Assembly: GCA_964594045.1 (NCBI GenBank)
Contig: CAZQKR010000022.1
Coordinates: forward strand, 6,630-70,629
Source: UBA2365 sp964594045
GTDB taxonomy: Bacteria > Bacteroidota > Bacteroidia > Chitinophagales > Saprospiraceae
Direction: 5' to 3'
DNA: 64,000 nucleotides
Below the pieces are notes generated by a model. The model had not been told where the DNA came from, ran no database searches, and was given only the letters and a program-made list of their open reading frames with translations. How positions within the stretch are numbered: position 1 is the first letter of the stretch; each line of letters begins with the position of its first letter. Of the stretch, positions 1 to 9,104 are shown piece by piece. The translations under genes and the position numbers were made by a program.

Positions 1-404
1 GATAGTATATATCTTATGTAAAATCAGCAGGAATATTTATTGGTTCTATGTTGATTCGTGTGGGTAAATCAATTTGATTAAATTTCCCTGAATTTTCAGA
101 GGATTACAAATACAGCTATAACACAAAGTTGCACGAAGGAGGCACAAAGAGCACAAAGTCAATACATTACATATATATCAAGTAAATTATTCTTGGTTTT
201 AAATTAAAAACTTCGTGTTTTTCGTGTCTGCTTCGTGTTTTTCGTGGAGAATGCAAAATACAGTTATTCCATGAAGTTTGTCAAAAATCACTGAATTGAA
301 GACTCCCTTTTGATCATATAAAGAAAAATCAGCACAAATCAACTTCTTATCGCCATACTTAATCCATGTTCCTGCTGAACTCACCATTAAAGAAATTTTA
401 AAAA
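1..404. other. Intergenic region with short degenerate repeats
   Basis: No convincing gene is present. Around 121-160 the sequence repeats short words of the type 'gcacaaag', and at 211-226 and 231-246 the 16-mer cttcgtgtttttcgtg occurs twice in tandem with a 20-bp period. A minus-strand reading frame starts at an ATG ending at 387, just downstream of the KdsB-like gene. Its first 45 or so residues look protein-like, but it then runs into the repeat, so it could be a truncated gene fragment. Confidence 0.6.
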
Positions 405-1061
405 TTATTCTCCGAAAGCATACATCATATAATTATTTTCCAGCCACCGCAGTGCCTCAATCTGTTCGGCAGATTCGAGTGGAGATGGCTGGAGTTCTGC
501 GATTTCCTGTAAAGACTTATTTCTGAAAGCATGCAACGGAAAGTATTCGTACCATGTTCCTGCTCCCGGCTTTTCAGTACGGTGATAAGGGATGGTAGCC
601 CTGCTCAGGTAAAGTACACGATTGAACCGATCCGTAACCACTTTGATCACTTCGGTGTCAGAGAAACCTTCAGTGTTGACCATTTTCTTTCTGACACAGG
701 CGATCTGCATCCAGTTGTCATCCAGCATTTTGGTGATCAAAGTCTCAAGACATTTGAGATCTTTCTCATCGAAATATAATGGTATATCGAGAATGATATC
801 TGAAGGCCAGAATTTTTTAGCCGCCTGCGCACAATGTCCTGTCGTGGAAACATGTGATTGATATGTGTGACAATGGGTCCAGTCATTTGCCTCTGCAAAA
901 GAAATCAATTCAATATCGGGTGTAGCCAGCTGAATAACATCGATGTCTTCCAATGAGCTCAATTTTTTTCTCAGATCCCCTATCCTATTAAATATCAGGT
1001 TTTTATCAACTGATTCCATATCCGCTTTAGTTGCGCTGACGACTGCGATCACTTTTGTCAT
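405..1061 (-). CDS. Degenerate CMP-Kdo synthetase (KdsB)-like protein
   Basis: The product is about 218 residues from the ATG at 1061, which I prefer over an upstream start giving 258 residues because the Rossmann-like strand MTKVIAVVSAT begins there. The fold resembles 3-deoxy-manno-octulosonate cytidylyltransferase, which makes CMP-Kdo for LPS. The C-terminal half keeps recognisable KdsB features: the RVLYLSRATIPYHR segment, and near the end a PSPLESAEQIEALRWLENNY stretch. The family's N-terminal nucleotide-binding signature (PARxxSxRLPGKPL) is absent, and the VQGDEP metal-binding motif is replaced by LDIPLYFDE. It is therefore probably not a classical CMP-Kdo synthetase. It could be a pseudoenzyme or a cytidylyltransferase with another role. 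It is transcribed divergently from the LysM gene. Confidence 0.65.
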   Translation of the reverse strand: MTKVIAVVSATKADMESVDKNLIFNRIGDLRKKLSSLEDIDVIQLATPDIELISFAEANDWTHCHTYQSHVSTTGHCAQAAKKFWPSDIILDIPLYFDEKDLKCLETLITKMLDDNWMQIACVRKKMVNTEGFSDTEVIKVVTDRFNRVLYLSRATIPYHRTEKPGAGTWYEYFPLHAFRNKSLQEIAELQPSPLESAEQIEALRWLENNYMMYAFGE

Positions 1062-1203
1062 AAGATTTGGTTTTAATAACAGAACAATCAGGCAAATATC
1101 ATACATTATCTCAAAAGTGCGAACACGCTGATAATAAAATGTTAAAATCAGGCAAATTCCAGTAATTAAGGCAACTTGCATTACATATTACAATTATTTT
1201 TTA

Positions 1204-1211
1204 TATATTTG
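1204..1211 (+). promoter_or_regulatory. Putative Bacteroidota -7 box upstream of the LysM gene
   Basis: TATATTTG matches the TAnnTTTG consensus of the Bacteroidota primary sigma factor and lies 24 bp before the ATG at 1235. A TTG for the -33 element occurs only 25 bp upstream, which is longer than the usual 19-21, so the match is partial. Confidence 0.4.
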
Positions 1212-1234
1212 CATTTATTTTAGAACTATTTAAA

Positions 1235-2251
1235 ATGAAAAGAAAATTATTTCATAGCATATCTGCCATTTTCGTATTAAGCATGGCTTATTCGGTGAGC
1301 TTGCCGGCACAGGCGGTTGCACTGCCTTCAACGATCATTGTAGAACATATTCCTTCGCATGGATTATGTACACATCATGTGGTGACCAAAGGCAATACGA
1401 TCTATTCCATCTCAAAGGCTTATCATGTTGAGGTACTGGACATTATAGAAGCAAATCCCAAAAAGGAATTAGTCAATCTTCAGCTTGAAGAAAGGATCAG
1501 GATACCGGTCAGCAAGCAATTCATAGATGATTTTAACACAGGCGGAGATTCCCGTAGTAAAATACCTGTTTATTATAAAGCCAGAAAAGGGGACAACCTG
1601 TTCAGGATTTCCAGGGTGTACTTTGACCTTAGTATGGATGATGTTAAGAAATACAATAAAATGAGCAATGTCAGCCTGCAACCGGATCAACTGGTTCTGA
1701 TAGGTTATAAAAAGAGAATTTCCATTTCAAAACCAGAAGTAAAGGAATTGGCCAGGGCAAAACAGGCGAACACATCTACACAAAAAACAACTAAAAAAAC
1801 CAGCCCGGATGTTGTCTCCAAAAATAATAATGCCGAAAAGCATACTCCATCCTCACAAACAAAAGAATTGCCCAGGCAAAAAACAGAACCAGGCAAAATG
1901 AAATTTGACAAAATTGTTCAAAAACCGGAAAATGATGATACTGAAAATGGTGCGATCGCAGAAGCAACCGAAGAATCAGTCCGGAAACTGAGAAAAGATA
2001 ACGGCATTGCGGTCTGGAATCCAGCCAGCCAGTCCAGTGGAATTTTTGCCTTGCATCGTGATGCGATCCCCGGCAGTCAGATAGAGGTGTATAACCCGTT
2101 TTCCAAAAAAAGCATGAGCGTCACGGTCATCGGGGAAATTCCTGAAACAGCCTATCCGGAAAATGTAAAAGTCATTCTTTCACCGGATACGGCCAGGGCG
2201 CTGGGAGCACTGGATGAAAGATTCTACGTTAAGATGAGTTATGTCAAATAA
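1235..2251 (+). CDS. Secreted LysM protein with C-terminal RlpA-like barrel
   Basis: The 338-residue protein starts with a signal peptide (about residues 1-27). Two LysM peptidoglycan-binding repeats follow: roughly 48-92 (HHVVTKGNTIYSISKAYHVE) and 108-152 (YYKARKGDNLFRISRVYF). A Lys/Thr/Gln-rich, probably disordered linker spans about 165-245. The last 90 residues (GIAVWNP...GIFALHRDAIPGSQIEVYNP...VTVIGEIPE) resemble the double-psi beta-barrel of RlpA-like proteins. This points to a periplasmic or cell-wall protein that binds peptidoglycan. Lytic activity cannot be claimed, because the RlpA catalytic residues are not evident to me. It stands alone in its orientation, divergent from the KdsB-like gene. 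Confidence 0.85.
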   Translation: MKRKLFHSISAIFVLSMAYSVSLPAQAVALPSTIIVEHIPSHGLCTHHVVTKGNTIYSISKAYHVEVLDIIEANPKKELVNLQLEERIRIPVSKQFIDDFNTGGDSRSKIPVYYKARKGDNLFRISRVYFDLSMDDVKKYNKMSNVSLQPDQLVLIGYKKRISISKPEVKELARAKQANTSTQKTTKKTSPDVVSKNNNAEKHTPSSQTKELPRQKTEPGKMKFDKIVQKPENDDTENGAIAEATEESVRKLRKDNGIAVWNPASQSSGIFALHRDAIPGSQIEVYNPFSKKSMSVTVIGEIPETAYPENVKVILSPDTARALGALDERFYVKMSYVK

Positions 2252-2366
2252 TTTAATACTTCAGTTTTATCATGCCAATGCGAGAAAAAATAATAAATTA
2301 TTTTGATCAACCGGAACAATAAGTATTATCTTTCGTTGTTAAATCAATATTTACAAAAATGATGGT

Positions 2367-3182
2367 ATGACTGAAACAAACGAGTTCAACGAAAAAGCGA
2401 TCAGGCGGTATAAAGAAGAACAGCAGTTGAAACCCTTTCAGGGAGAATTGCTTAAGGTTCAGACGCATCTTGAAATGCACAACAAAAAAATGATCATTCT
2501 TTTTGAGGGCCGCGATGCCTCGGGAAAAGGCGGGACGATCAGAAGAGTGACCAGGTATATGAACGAAAAGCATTACCGGGTTGTTGCTTTGGGAAAGCCA
2601 ACGCTGGAGCAGAGAACTCAGTGGTTTTACCAGAAATATGTGGAGCAGTTTCCACGTGGAGGAGAAATTGTTTTGTTTGACCGGAGTTGGTACAACAGGG
2701 CAATGGTAGAACCGGTATTCGGATTTTGTACTGAAAAGGAATACACTGACTTCATGAAAGGTGTGAAGGGATTCGAAAAAGACCTTGTCAGGCAGGGGAT
2801 AATATTGATCAAACTGTATTTCAGCGTCACCAAGGATGAACAGGAAGCCCGGTTTGAAAGAAGAAAAACAGATCCTTTGCGCCAATGGAAACTGAGCGAG
2901 ATCGATGTTCAGGCACAGGAACACTGGGACGATTTTACTGAAATGAAATATAAAATGCTCCAAAACACCCATTCTTCCATCACACCTTGGATCATCATCC
3001 GGTCAAATGACAAGCACCTGGCCAGATTGAACACCATCAAAGTGATACTGAACAGTGTAGATTATGAAAACAGGTCAACTGACCTGGATTTCAGCATGGA
3101 TGAGGAAATAGTGGTTTCCGGTGCCCATGAACTGGAAATCATGGATAAACACCTCAAAAAAATGGGGAAATTCATTTTCTGA
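2367..3182 (+). CDS. ppk2: Polyphosphate kinase 2 (PPK2 family)
   Basis: The 271-residue protein belongs to the PPK2 family, which transfers phosphate between polyphosphate and nucleotides in the cytoplasm. The Walker A motif is FEGRDASGKGGT (residues 46-57, Lys54) with the conserved Asp50. The Walker B/lid-associated motif is FDRSWYNRAMVEPVFGF (104-120). Other family blocks are RRKTDPLRQWKLSE and the C-terminal PWIIIRSNDKHLARLN. The length fits the one-domain class. Whether it prefers ADP, GDP or AMP cannot be decided from sequence alone. An ATG seven bases upstream (2360) is out of frame; the start at 2367 gives the complete domain. It converges with the nucleotidyltransferase gene. Confidence 0.95.
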   Translation: MTETNEFNEKAIRRYKEEQQLKPFQGELLKVQTHLEMHNKKMIILFEGRDASGKGGTIRRVTRYMNEKHYRVVALGKPTLEQRTQWFYQKYVEQFPRGGEIVLFDRSWYNRAMVEPVFGFCTEKEYTDFMKGVKGFEKDLVRQGIILIKLYFSVTKDEQEARFERRKTDPLRQWKLSEIDVQAQEHWDDFTEMKYKMLQNTHSSITPWIIIRSNDKHLARLNTIKVILNSVDYENRSTDLDFSMDEEIVVSGAHELEIMDKHLKKMGKFIF

Positions 3183-3215
3183 TTTCCCCAAATAAAAATC
3201 TTTTACTCAATAAAA

Positions 3216-4133
3216 TTATTTCCAGAGATCAGCGGGATAAACACCTTTTTCGATCATCCCGGACAATTTTTCCACTACAAATGGTTTATCCTCCCTGTAT
3301 GTCACCCCAAACCAGGAAGCATCTGAGGACAATATCTTGACATCAGCTTCATGCTGCGCGATCAGCAGATCGATCAGATCAGGAATGTAGTATTCAGAAG
3401 TCAGGTCATGTAAGTTCGCTTCCAGAAATCGGGAAAATTCCCTTTCAAAAAACCTGAAATAGGACGGATAAAAGCCCCACATATTCATAGATACTATGTC
3501 ATTCTCCTTTAAATACCTGGAAGTGCCGTCATTTCCGGGAAAAGATATCTTTCCCTCATCGTCCCAACCAATTTTTTTACATTCTTCTATGCTGACCAGG
3601 TTGCCGTCTGCATCTCCCTTACAAACGCCTCTGTTGACCGTCCCGAACTCAGATAAGGTGTTCACCAGCTTGTAGCCGATGACATTGTATAATTTTTTCC
3701 CTGGTTTATCTTCCGGATGTTCACGGAAAAAATCTGCAGCAACCTGGTAGGCTTCCACACCGTAATAATCATCTGCATTAATGACCAGAAATGGTTCATT
3801 GACCACTTCGGCAGCCATCATGACTGCATGCGCAGTTCCCCATGGTTTGACTCTGTCCTGGGGGCATTCAAATCCTGCAGGCAATTTATACAATTCCTGG
3901 GATACAAATTCAACAAGGATCTTTCCTTCCAGTTTAGCGGAGAAAAAATCCACAAATGCATCTTTGAATGAATCCCTTATGATAAAAACTACTTTACCAA
4001 ATCCTGCGCGGATGGCATCATATATCGAATAATCAATGATGGTTTCACCATTGGGGCCAAATTCATCCATCTGCTTCAGGCCACCATATCTGCTGCCCAT
4101 TCCGGCTGCCAATACAACTAAAGTCGGTTTCAT
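3216..4133 (-). CDS. NDP-sugar pyrophosphorylase-type nucleotidyltransferase
   Basis: The protein is about 305 residues from the ATG at 4133; an upstream in-frame start adds 14 residues of no evident function. The N-terminus carries the nucleotidyltransferase signature LAAGMGSRYGGLKQMDEFGP, in which GMGSRYGG and the Lys of GLKQ are the NTP-binding loop. VINADDYYG (near residue 135) supplies the metal-binding Asp. The family activates sugar phosphates as NDP-sugars, but the substrate is not identifiable here. The closest general type is the Bacteroidota 'nucleotidyltransferase, sugar phosphate' group. It is the last gene of the minus-strand run 8903-3216, 84 bp after the dihydroorotase-like gene. 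Confidence 0.85.
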   Translation of the reverse strand: MKPTLVVLAAGMGSRYGGLKQMDEFGPNGETIIDYSIYDAIRAGFGKVVFIIRDSFKDAFVDFFSAKLEGKILVEFVSQELYKLPAGFECPQDRVKPWGTAHAVMMAAEVVNEPFLVINADDYYGVEAYQVAADFFREHPEDKPGKKLYNVIGYKLVNTLSEFGTVNRGVCKGDADGNLVSIEECKKIGWDDEGKISFPGNDGTSRYLKENDIVSMNMWGFYPSYFRFFEREFSRFLEANLHDLTSEYYIPDLIDLLIAQHEADVKILSSDASWFGVTYREDKPFVVEKLSGMIEKGVYPADLWK

Positions 4134-4217
4134 ATTTTTCAAGTTTAGGTAGTTTATTGAGTTAAAGCTGTTCAATTCGCAATTCGGAAGACATCAAAAT
4201 AAAATAATCACAAGCAA

Positions 4218-5483
4218 TTAAAAAATAATGAGTTGTGACCGGTTATAAATTCCTGTAACTTTTCCTGTAAGTTCCATTTCCAGGTAAGGTGCATTACCTG
4301 ATCTGGACCTGACGTCATCTGATCTGAAGATCCATCTGGTATTTGGCTGAAACAAAGTGATGTTGCATTCTTTTCCTGCTTCGATGGTCACAGGATCCAG
4401 ATTCAATACTTCCCTTGGCCCTGCTGATAGTTTTTCCACCATGACTTCAAGGCTGACAGTATCCTGCAGTTTTGTGCGAAGCACTCCGAACATCTGTTCC
4501 AGTCCCAGCGCACCGAATGCGGCATCTGAAAAGGCTTTGCGTTTTTCTTCAAGATCAACCGGAGTATGGTTGGAAACGATACAATCTATTGTTCCTTCAA
4601 GCAATCCTTTGACGACTGCATTCTTCTGTGATTTATTGCGAAGCGGTGGCATCACCTTGTGGTTAGGGTCAAAACTTCTGAGTATTTTACTTGTTTCGAC
4701 CAGGTTATGCCAGGAAACCGTCGCTTTGACCTTCAGTTCATCTCTTTTTGCCTGCCGGACCAGTTTTACTGACTCGGCAGTTGTGATGAGATGAGCAATC
4801 AATGAACCTCCGGTATATTCAGCGAGTTGGATGTCTCTTTGCAGCATCAGGGTTTCTGCCAGAACCGGCATTCCCGGAAGACCGGCATTCACTGCGTCAA
4901 TACCTTCATCGACCATACCGATCTCACTGATCGTACGTTCATCCGGCCTGTTGATCACAGGCAAACTAAGCATGGAGGCATATTTCAACGCCCTCAACAT
5001 CACACCACCATGCTGCAGGCTTTCTTTTCCTTCAGAGAAAGCGACCACACCTGAACTGTGCATATCGAACATCTCGGCAAGATCTTTACCGCCATTGCCA
5101 TTGGTAACTGCGCCAATCGGCAAAATATCTACAGCAAAATCAGCAGTTCTCCTGTGCAATGCGTCCACCATCGCTTTGTTATCAACAGCCGGTTTGGTAT
5201 TTGGAAAAACTGCCAAACCGGTAAATCCACCTTTTGCTGCTGACATTTGTAAAGATTGGAGGTCATCAAGGTCTTCGTGTCCGGGTTCGGTAAGGGTAGT
5301 TCCGATATCCAACCAGCCCGGACTGATGCACAGGTCATCATAACTGACCGTCCTGATATTCTCCACCTGGATATTTTCACCGATCTCTTCAATTTTCCCT
5401 TTTTTGATCAGCAAATCCACTGTTTTCCCGTTCCAGGAAGAATTAATATCGATGATTTTTACTTTTTTTATCAAACAGTTCAT
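4218..5483 (-). CDS. Dihydroorotase homologue lacking metal ligands
   Basis: The 421-residue protein is a full-length member of the dihydroorotase/amidohydrolase family (type found with aspartate transcarbamoylase). The family landmarks are placed normally: an SPGWLDIGTTLTEPGHED segment where active enzymes have DxHxHxREPG, and VSNHTPVDLEEK where active enzymes have TDHAPH. The two zinc-binding His of HxH are Gly61 and Thr63, the substrate Arg is Thr65, and the catalytic Asp is Asn305. One His (231) remains. It should therefore be inactive as a hydrolase. By analogy with non-catalytic PyrC' subunits it may have a structural role with aspartate transcarbamoylase; that is inference, as no pyrB is in the window. 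It lies 76 bp downstream of the BatA-type gene. Confidence 0.85.
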   Translation of the reverse strand: MNCLIKKVKIIDINSSWNGKTVDLLIKKGKIEEIGENIQVENIRTVSYDDLCISPGWLDIGTTLTEPGHEDLDDLQSLQMSAAKGGFTGLAVFPNTKPAVDNKAMVDALHRRTADFAVDILPIGAVTNGNGGKDLAEMFDMHSSGVVAFSEGKESLQHGGVMLRALKYASMLSLPVINRPDERTISEIGMVDEGIDAVNAGLPGMPVLAETLMLQRDIQLAEYTGGSLIAHLITTAESVKLVRQAKRDELKVKATVSWHNLVETSKILRSFDPNHKVMPPLRNKSQKNAVVKGLLEGTIDCIVSNHTPVDLEEKRKAFSDAAFGALGLEQMFGVLRTKLQDTVSLEVMVEKLSAGPREVLNLDPVTIEAGKECNITLFQPNTRWIFRSDDVRSRSGNAPYLEMELTGKVTGIYNRSQLIIF

Positions 5484-5559
5484 TGTATCAAAATTTTATA
5501 TTTAGAAACCTGTGATCACCACCAACATTCGACAGCAGCTATATGAATTATATCTTTCT

Positions 5560-7596
5560 TCAGGTTTTGAAAAACCTGAGCAACAAAATTTCCAAAAACA
5601 GCAATCCGAGTGCTAATATAGCAAACCATTTCCAAAGGACCACGCCTTTTTCTTCAGACCTGATCTTTTCGGTAAGATTATTTGTTTTATATCCGGATTT
5701 GATGATATCCAGTCTGTTACCCGAACTGCTCTTTAAGCCGGATTCGTCTTCAGTCAACAGGTTGGATTCTGCTCTGTCGAAATTAAAAGCAACTTTTTTG
5801 ACCATTTTTTCATCCCGGGTCAGTTCATATATTCCGGCACCGGTAAGAGGGATATCCAGGTTGAGCAATGTTTTTGAACCAACATTCCTGGCTGTCGGGA
5901 TGAATTCTTTTTCTCCCTTGATCTTGAATGCAACTTTCTCCTGATCAACCTGCTGGTCAACAGATATGATGCCTCCGGCTCCGATCGTAAAAGAAAGCGG
6001 GTCGACCGGATCAGCGCTGAGCGCCATTTTATACAACATAGGAACAAATACGGAAGCATTGCGTGTGGTCAGGTCATTCAGATCCGGGTCAAGGGGTGAA
6101 GTGCTGATATACAAAGCGCCTTTCCCCATCGCGTAAGATTCAATCAACGGCCTTCCGTCCGGAAATCCGATGATCTTCCTGCTGGGTTTATTCTGACTGG
6201 ATGACAGGAGAAGTCTTTGTCTGACTTTTGGAAGCGTGATGGATTTATTCCCTTGTTTTTCAAAAACGTCCTTGAAAACGAATTCCTCCCTGTTGATGAA
6301 TGTGGCCTGAATTTCCTTTTGTTCAACTCCCTGGATGGTATTGATGCCGAATGAGGCAAAACTTTGGTTCAGATCATCTATTTCAATCTCACCACCGGGA
6401 AATAGCATCACGATCCCGCCGTTTTCCATATAGGCTTTAAGACTGGAAACCAAACCGGACGATACGGAAGAAATGTGTTCAAGGACTACCAGCTTATATT
6501 TGCCCAGGCCTGCATGATCGATGGCTGTCTGCCGTGTGATCGTAGGAATAAAAACTTTCGAAAGTTTAAAAACGGTTTCGGTGAATGATTTCTGATCATC
6601 GCCCTGAACCACCAATACCGGCAGGGATTCCGCCACATCAAAGGCGATATGGTACACGTCGTCAAAAACCACTGGGTAATCCCTGATCTCCAGCCGTCCG
6701 GTATTCCATCCCGGTTTATTCAGTCTGAAGGATAAAGTATCAGTTATGGATTTTCCTGCCGGTATCCGCATATTAGCCAGAGGAAAATTCTGATCATCAT
6801 AGTTGAAATTGACTGCAAGTTCTTCAACGTCCTTGTCGCTGTAATTAGACACTTTGACCATGAGTTGCCCTTGTTGTCCTGCAACAGGAAGTGGCGCGAT
6901 CCACCAGGCAGAATCGATGCTGATGTTACTGTTGCTGACACCTTCGAGCACAATGGCTCTGTAACGGGTCAGAGAGTCAAAATCCTCAGGTTCGAAATCT
7001 GTAGTACTCTGTTGGAAATCGCTCAGTAAATAGGTCTGGTGATTGTAATTCCCGACAAGATAAAATGCTTCTTTCTGCATGGACATTACCTTGCTGATCT
7101 TTTTGACTGAAGGAGAGGATTCGATCTGTTCAATCTTTTCAATGGCTTCTTCCTGGGTTGACCATTGCCGCTGAACGTAATCATTGTCATTGGTGATGAC
7201 CTGAAAACGGTCATTTTTATCATAAGCCCTGACGATCTTGATGGCATCCAGTTTTGCTTTTTCGATCAGAGAAATATCCTGACCTGAAGCATTCATGGAA
7301 AATGAATTATCAATGTATATGCTTACAGCGTTCAGTCCTTTCCCTGATTCTTCGCCCTGTGGTATAAATGGTTGGGCAAATGCCAAAACCAATGCTGATA
7401 CGGCCAGTATGCGCATGATGAGGATCAATAAATTCCTGATCTTATTGCGGTTGGAAGTCTCTTCCTTGATCTCTTTGAGAAAGCTGATATCAGGAAAATA
7501 GACCGTTCTGAAACGTCTGAAATAAAACAGATGAATAAGTATCGGTATACTTATCGCAGCCAATGCCCATAAAAAACCTGGATATAAAAAATGCAT
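5560..7596 (-). CDS. BatA-domain membrane protein
   Basis: The 678-residue protein begins with the BatA N-terminal signature: a membrane segment with FLWALAAISIPILIHLFYFRR (about 9-29), then a basic cytoplasmic loop with VYFPDISFLKEIKEE, and a second membrane segment around 56-78. A von Willebrand A-like region follows (VSIYIDNSFSMNASGQ, with a D-x-S-x-S metal-site pattern). The middle part, with VLVVQGDD and YMENGGIVMLFPGG, resembles GATase-like domains seen in this family. A third membrane segment closes the protein (about 653-676). Relatives are annotated as aerotolerance-related, but the function is not established. Placement next to a dihydroorotase-like gene is common in the phylum as far as I know. 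Confidence 0.85.
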   Translation of the reverse strand: MHFLYPGFLWALAAISIPILIHLFYFRRFRTVYFPDISFLKEIKEETSNRNKIRNLLILIMRILAVSALVLAFAQPFIPQGEESGKGLNAVSIYIDNSFSMNASGQDISLIEKAKLDAIKIVRAYDKNDRFQVITNDNDYVQRQWSTQEEAIEKIEQIESSPSVKKISKVMSMQKEAFYLVGNYNHQTYLLSDFQQSTTDFEPEDFDSLTRYRAIVLEGVSNSNISIDSAWWIAPLPVAGQQGQLMVKVSNYSDKDVEELAVNFNYDDQNFPLANMRIPAGKSITDTLSFRLNKPGWNTGRLEIRDYPVVFDDVYHIAFDVAESLPVLVVQGDDQKSFTETVFKLSKVFIPTITRQTAIDHAGLGKYKLVVLEHISSVSSGLVSSLKAYMENGGIVMLFPGGEIEIDDLNQSFASFGINTIQGVEQKEIQATFINREEFVFKDVFEKQGNKSITLPKVRQRLLLSSSQNKPSRKIIGFPDGRPLIESYAMGKGALYISTSPLDPDLNDLTTRNASVFVPMLYKMALSADPVDPLSFTIGAGGIISVDQQVDQEKVAFKIKGEKEFIPTARNVGSKTLLNLDIPLTGAGIYELTRDEKMVKKVAFNFDRAESNLLTEDESGLKSSSGNRLDIIKSGYKTNNLTEKIRSEEKGVVLWKWFAILALGLLFLEILLLRFFKT

Positions 7597-7856
7597 AGTG
7601 CAAAATTAATATTTAAGCTAAGTTAAAAACAACAAATGAGCAAAAAAGTTAATATTTTGCAGTTTTTCAGGTATTTTAACAATGGTTAACAGACCTTTCA
7701 TTCGTTGAAAATTCAATGCAGATTTTCTCTTCTTTCGTCTGTATAGTTGTTGCTGCCAAACCGGAAAACCCTGACGATTGCCATATTTCAATTGATTCGG
7801 AGGCAACATCCGGGATTTGCAATTTTTTTGCCCTGACGGAAAAACGCAGGTTTTGT

Positions 7857-8903
7857 TCAAAAATTGTGGATATCTTTCAGGTCTTGTACCGGAGGAAAAT
7901 GCGTATCTTCCAAAACCTCAAAATAATCGTCGATATAGGGAAACATGGTGTCGCAACCGATGATGGACAAAACGACTTCATCATTGACATTTCTGAAAGA
8001 ATCCAGTTCACCGGACTCCTGCAAATGACTGATCTTACGCAAGGCAGCAGCGAGTTGCATACCCGTGGAAGGTCCGACAAAAAGACCCAGCCGGATCAGT
8101 TGGAGACTGTGATAGAACGCATCGTGGGCATTGATGGAAATGACTTCATCAGTTACCTTTTCCCAGGGAATACCCAGTTTGTGGATCATTACCTCTCCCC
8201 TTGGACCAGGAATGGAAGATTTTTTTTCGATGGCCGTACCCAGAACAAAAATGTCCGGTTGCTGATGCTTGAGAAACGAGCCGGAACCATAGATCGTACC
8301 TCCGGTACCGATGCTCGAAACGAAAATGCTCAGTTCATCACCCAATTGCTCCCAGATCTCTTTACCAATGTATTTGTAGGAAGCATTTTTATTTTCTTCG
8401 TTGATGTATTGATTGAGGTTATGCCAGTTATCCCTTGCACCGATATTTTTTGCTTCCCAAATCCCTCCTTCTTCTGCAAATACATCCGGGCTGGCAGGTC
8501 CGTGTGAGATCAACAGCTTTGCACCAACCAACTGAAGCAGTCTTTTTTTGGAAGCAGGGACGTCCGGAGTGATGATGGCATGCATGTTGGGAATGCCAAA
8601 ATATTGGGCAAATACTGCCAGTGAAAGTACGGTATTACCTGAGGAATATTCGATCAGATCGGTAATTCCTTTCAGGTCGGATGACGGGATATTGGCCAGC
8701 ATATTATAGGCTGGTAACGCTTTAATATTAAAAAGCGGCATAAACTGGACCATTTTGATAAAAATCCGAACCCTTTTTTCAGCATAAGGATTCACCGATA
8801 CAGGAAGTTCAATGATCGGACTAAGGCCGACACCAGCAGGTTTTAAAAATGAATGGACTGCGTTATCACCTGCATATATTTTCCTGATTTGATCACTCTC
8901 CAT
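7857..8903 (-). CDS. PLP-dependent cysteine synthase-like protein
   Basis: The 348-residue protein is a fold-type II PLP enzyme related to cysteine synthase and cystathionine beta-synthase. The PLP Lys is likely Lys61 in FNIKALPAYNML, which aligns with the usual NPTGSxKDR. The substrate/cofactor loop is YSSGNT (86-91), and the phosphate-binding loop is SSIGTGGTIYGSG. The usual 'TGSxKDR' text is altered to 'LFNIKALPAY', so the substrate may differ from O-acetylserine. The PLP residues are kept, so it is probably a functional enzyme of unknown substrate. It is the first gene of a minus-strand group, with a gap of about 260 bp before the BatA-type gene. Confidence 0.85.
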   Translation of the reverse strand: MESDQIRKIYAGDNAVHSFLKPAGVGLSPIIELPVSVNPYAEKRVRIFIKMVQFMPLFNIKALPAYNMLANIPSSDLKGITDLIEYSSGNTVLSLAVFAQYFGIPNMHAIITPDVPASKKRLLQLVGAKLLISHGPASPDVFAEEGGIWEAKNIGARDNWHNLNQYINEENKNASYKYIGKEIWEQLGDELSIFVSSIGTGGTIYGSGSFLKHQQPDIFVLGTAIEKKSSIPGPRGEVMIHKLGIPWEKVTDEVISINAHDAFYHSLQLIRLGLFVGPSTGMQLAAALRKISHLQESGELDSFRNVNDEVVLSIIGCDTMFPYIDDYFEVLEDTHFPPVQDLKDIHNF

Positions 8904-9104
8904 GTTATTCGGATTTTAAAACAGAGGCCAAAGATATGGCCGAAAAACTTATATCACTTTAAAATGATTATTTTTTCCAAATATTATTCGGATCACTTTG
9001 AGACATTATTTTTCCTGATCATTAGATGAAATACAAAAGTAACATCAAATCATTATTAACCTGATCAGCACAATGGAATGGTCAGAAAAATTGCCTTAAT
9101 TTCC

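Noticed and set aside
250..387. Minus-strand fragment after the KdsB-like gene
   Set aside because: About 45 protein-like residues run into a tandem repeat; no family recognised, so not called as a gene.
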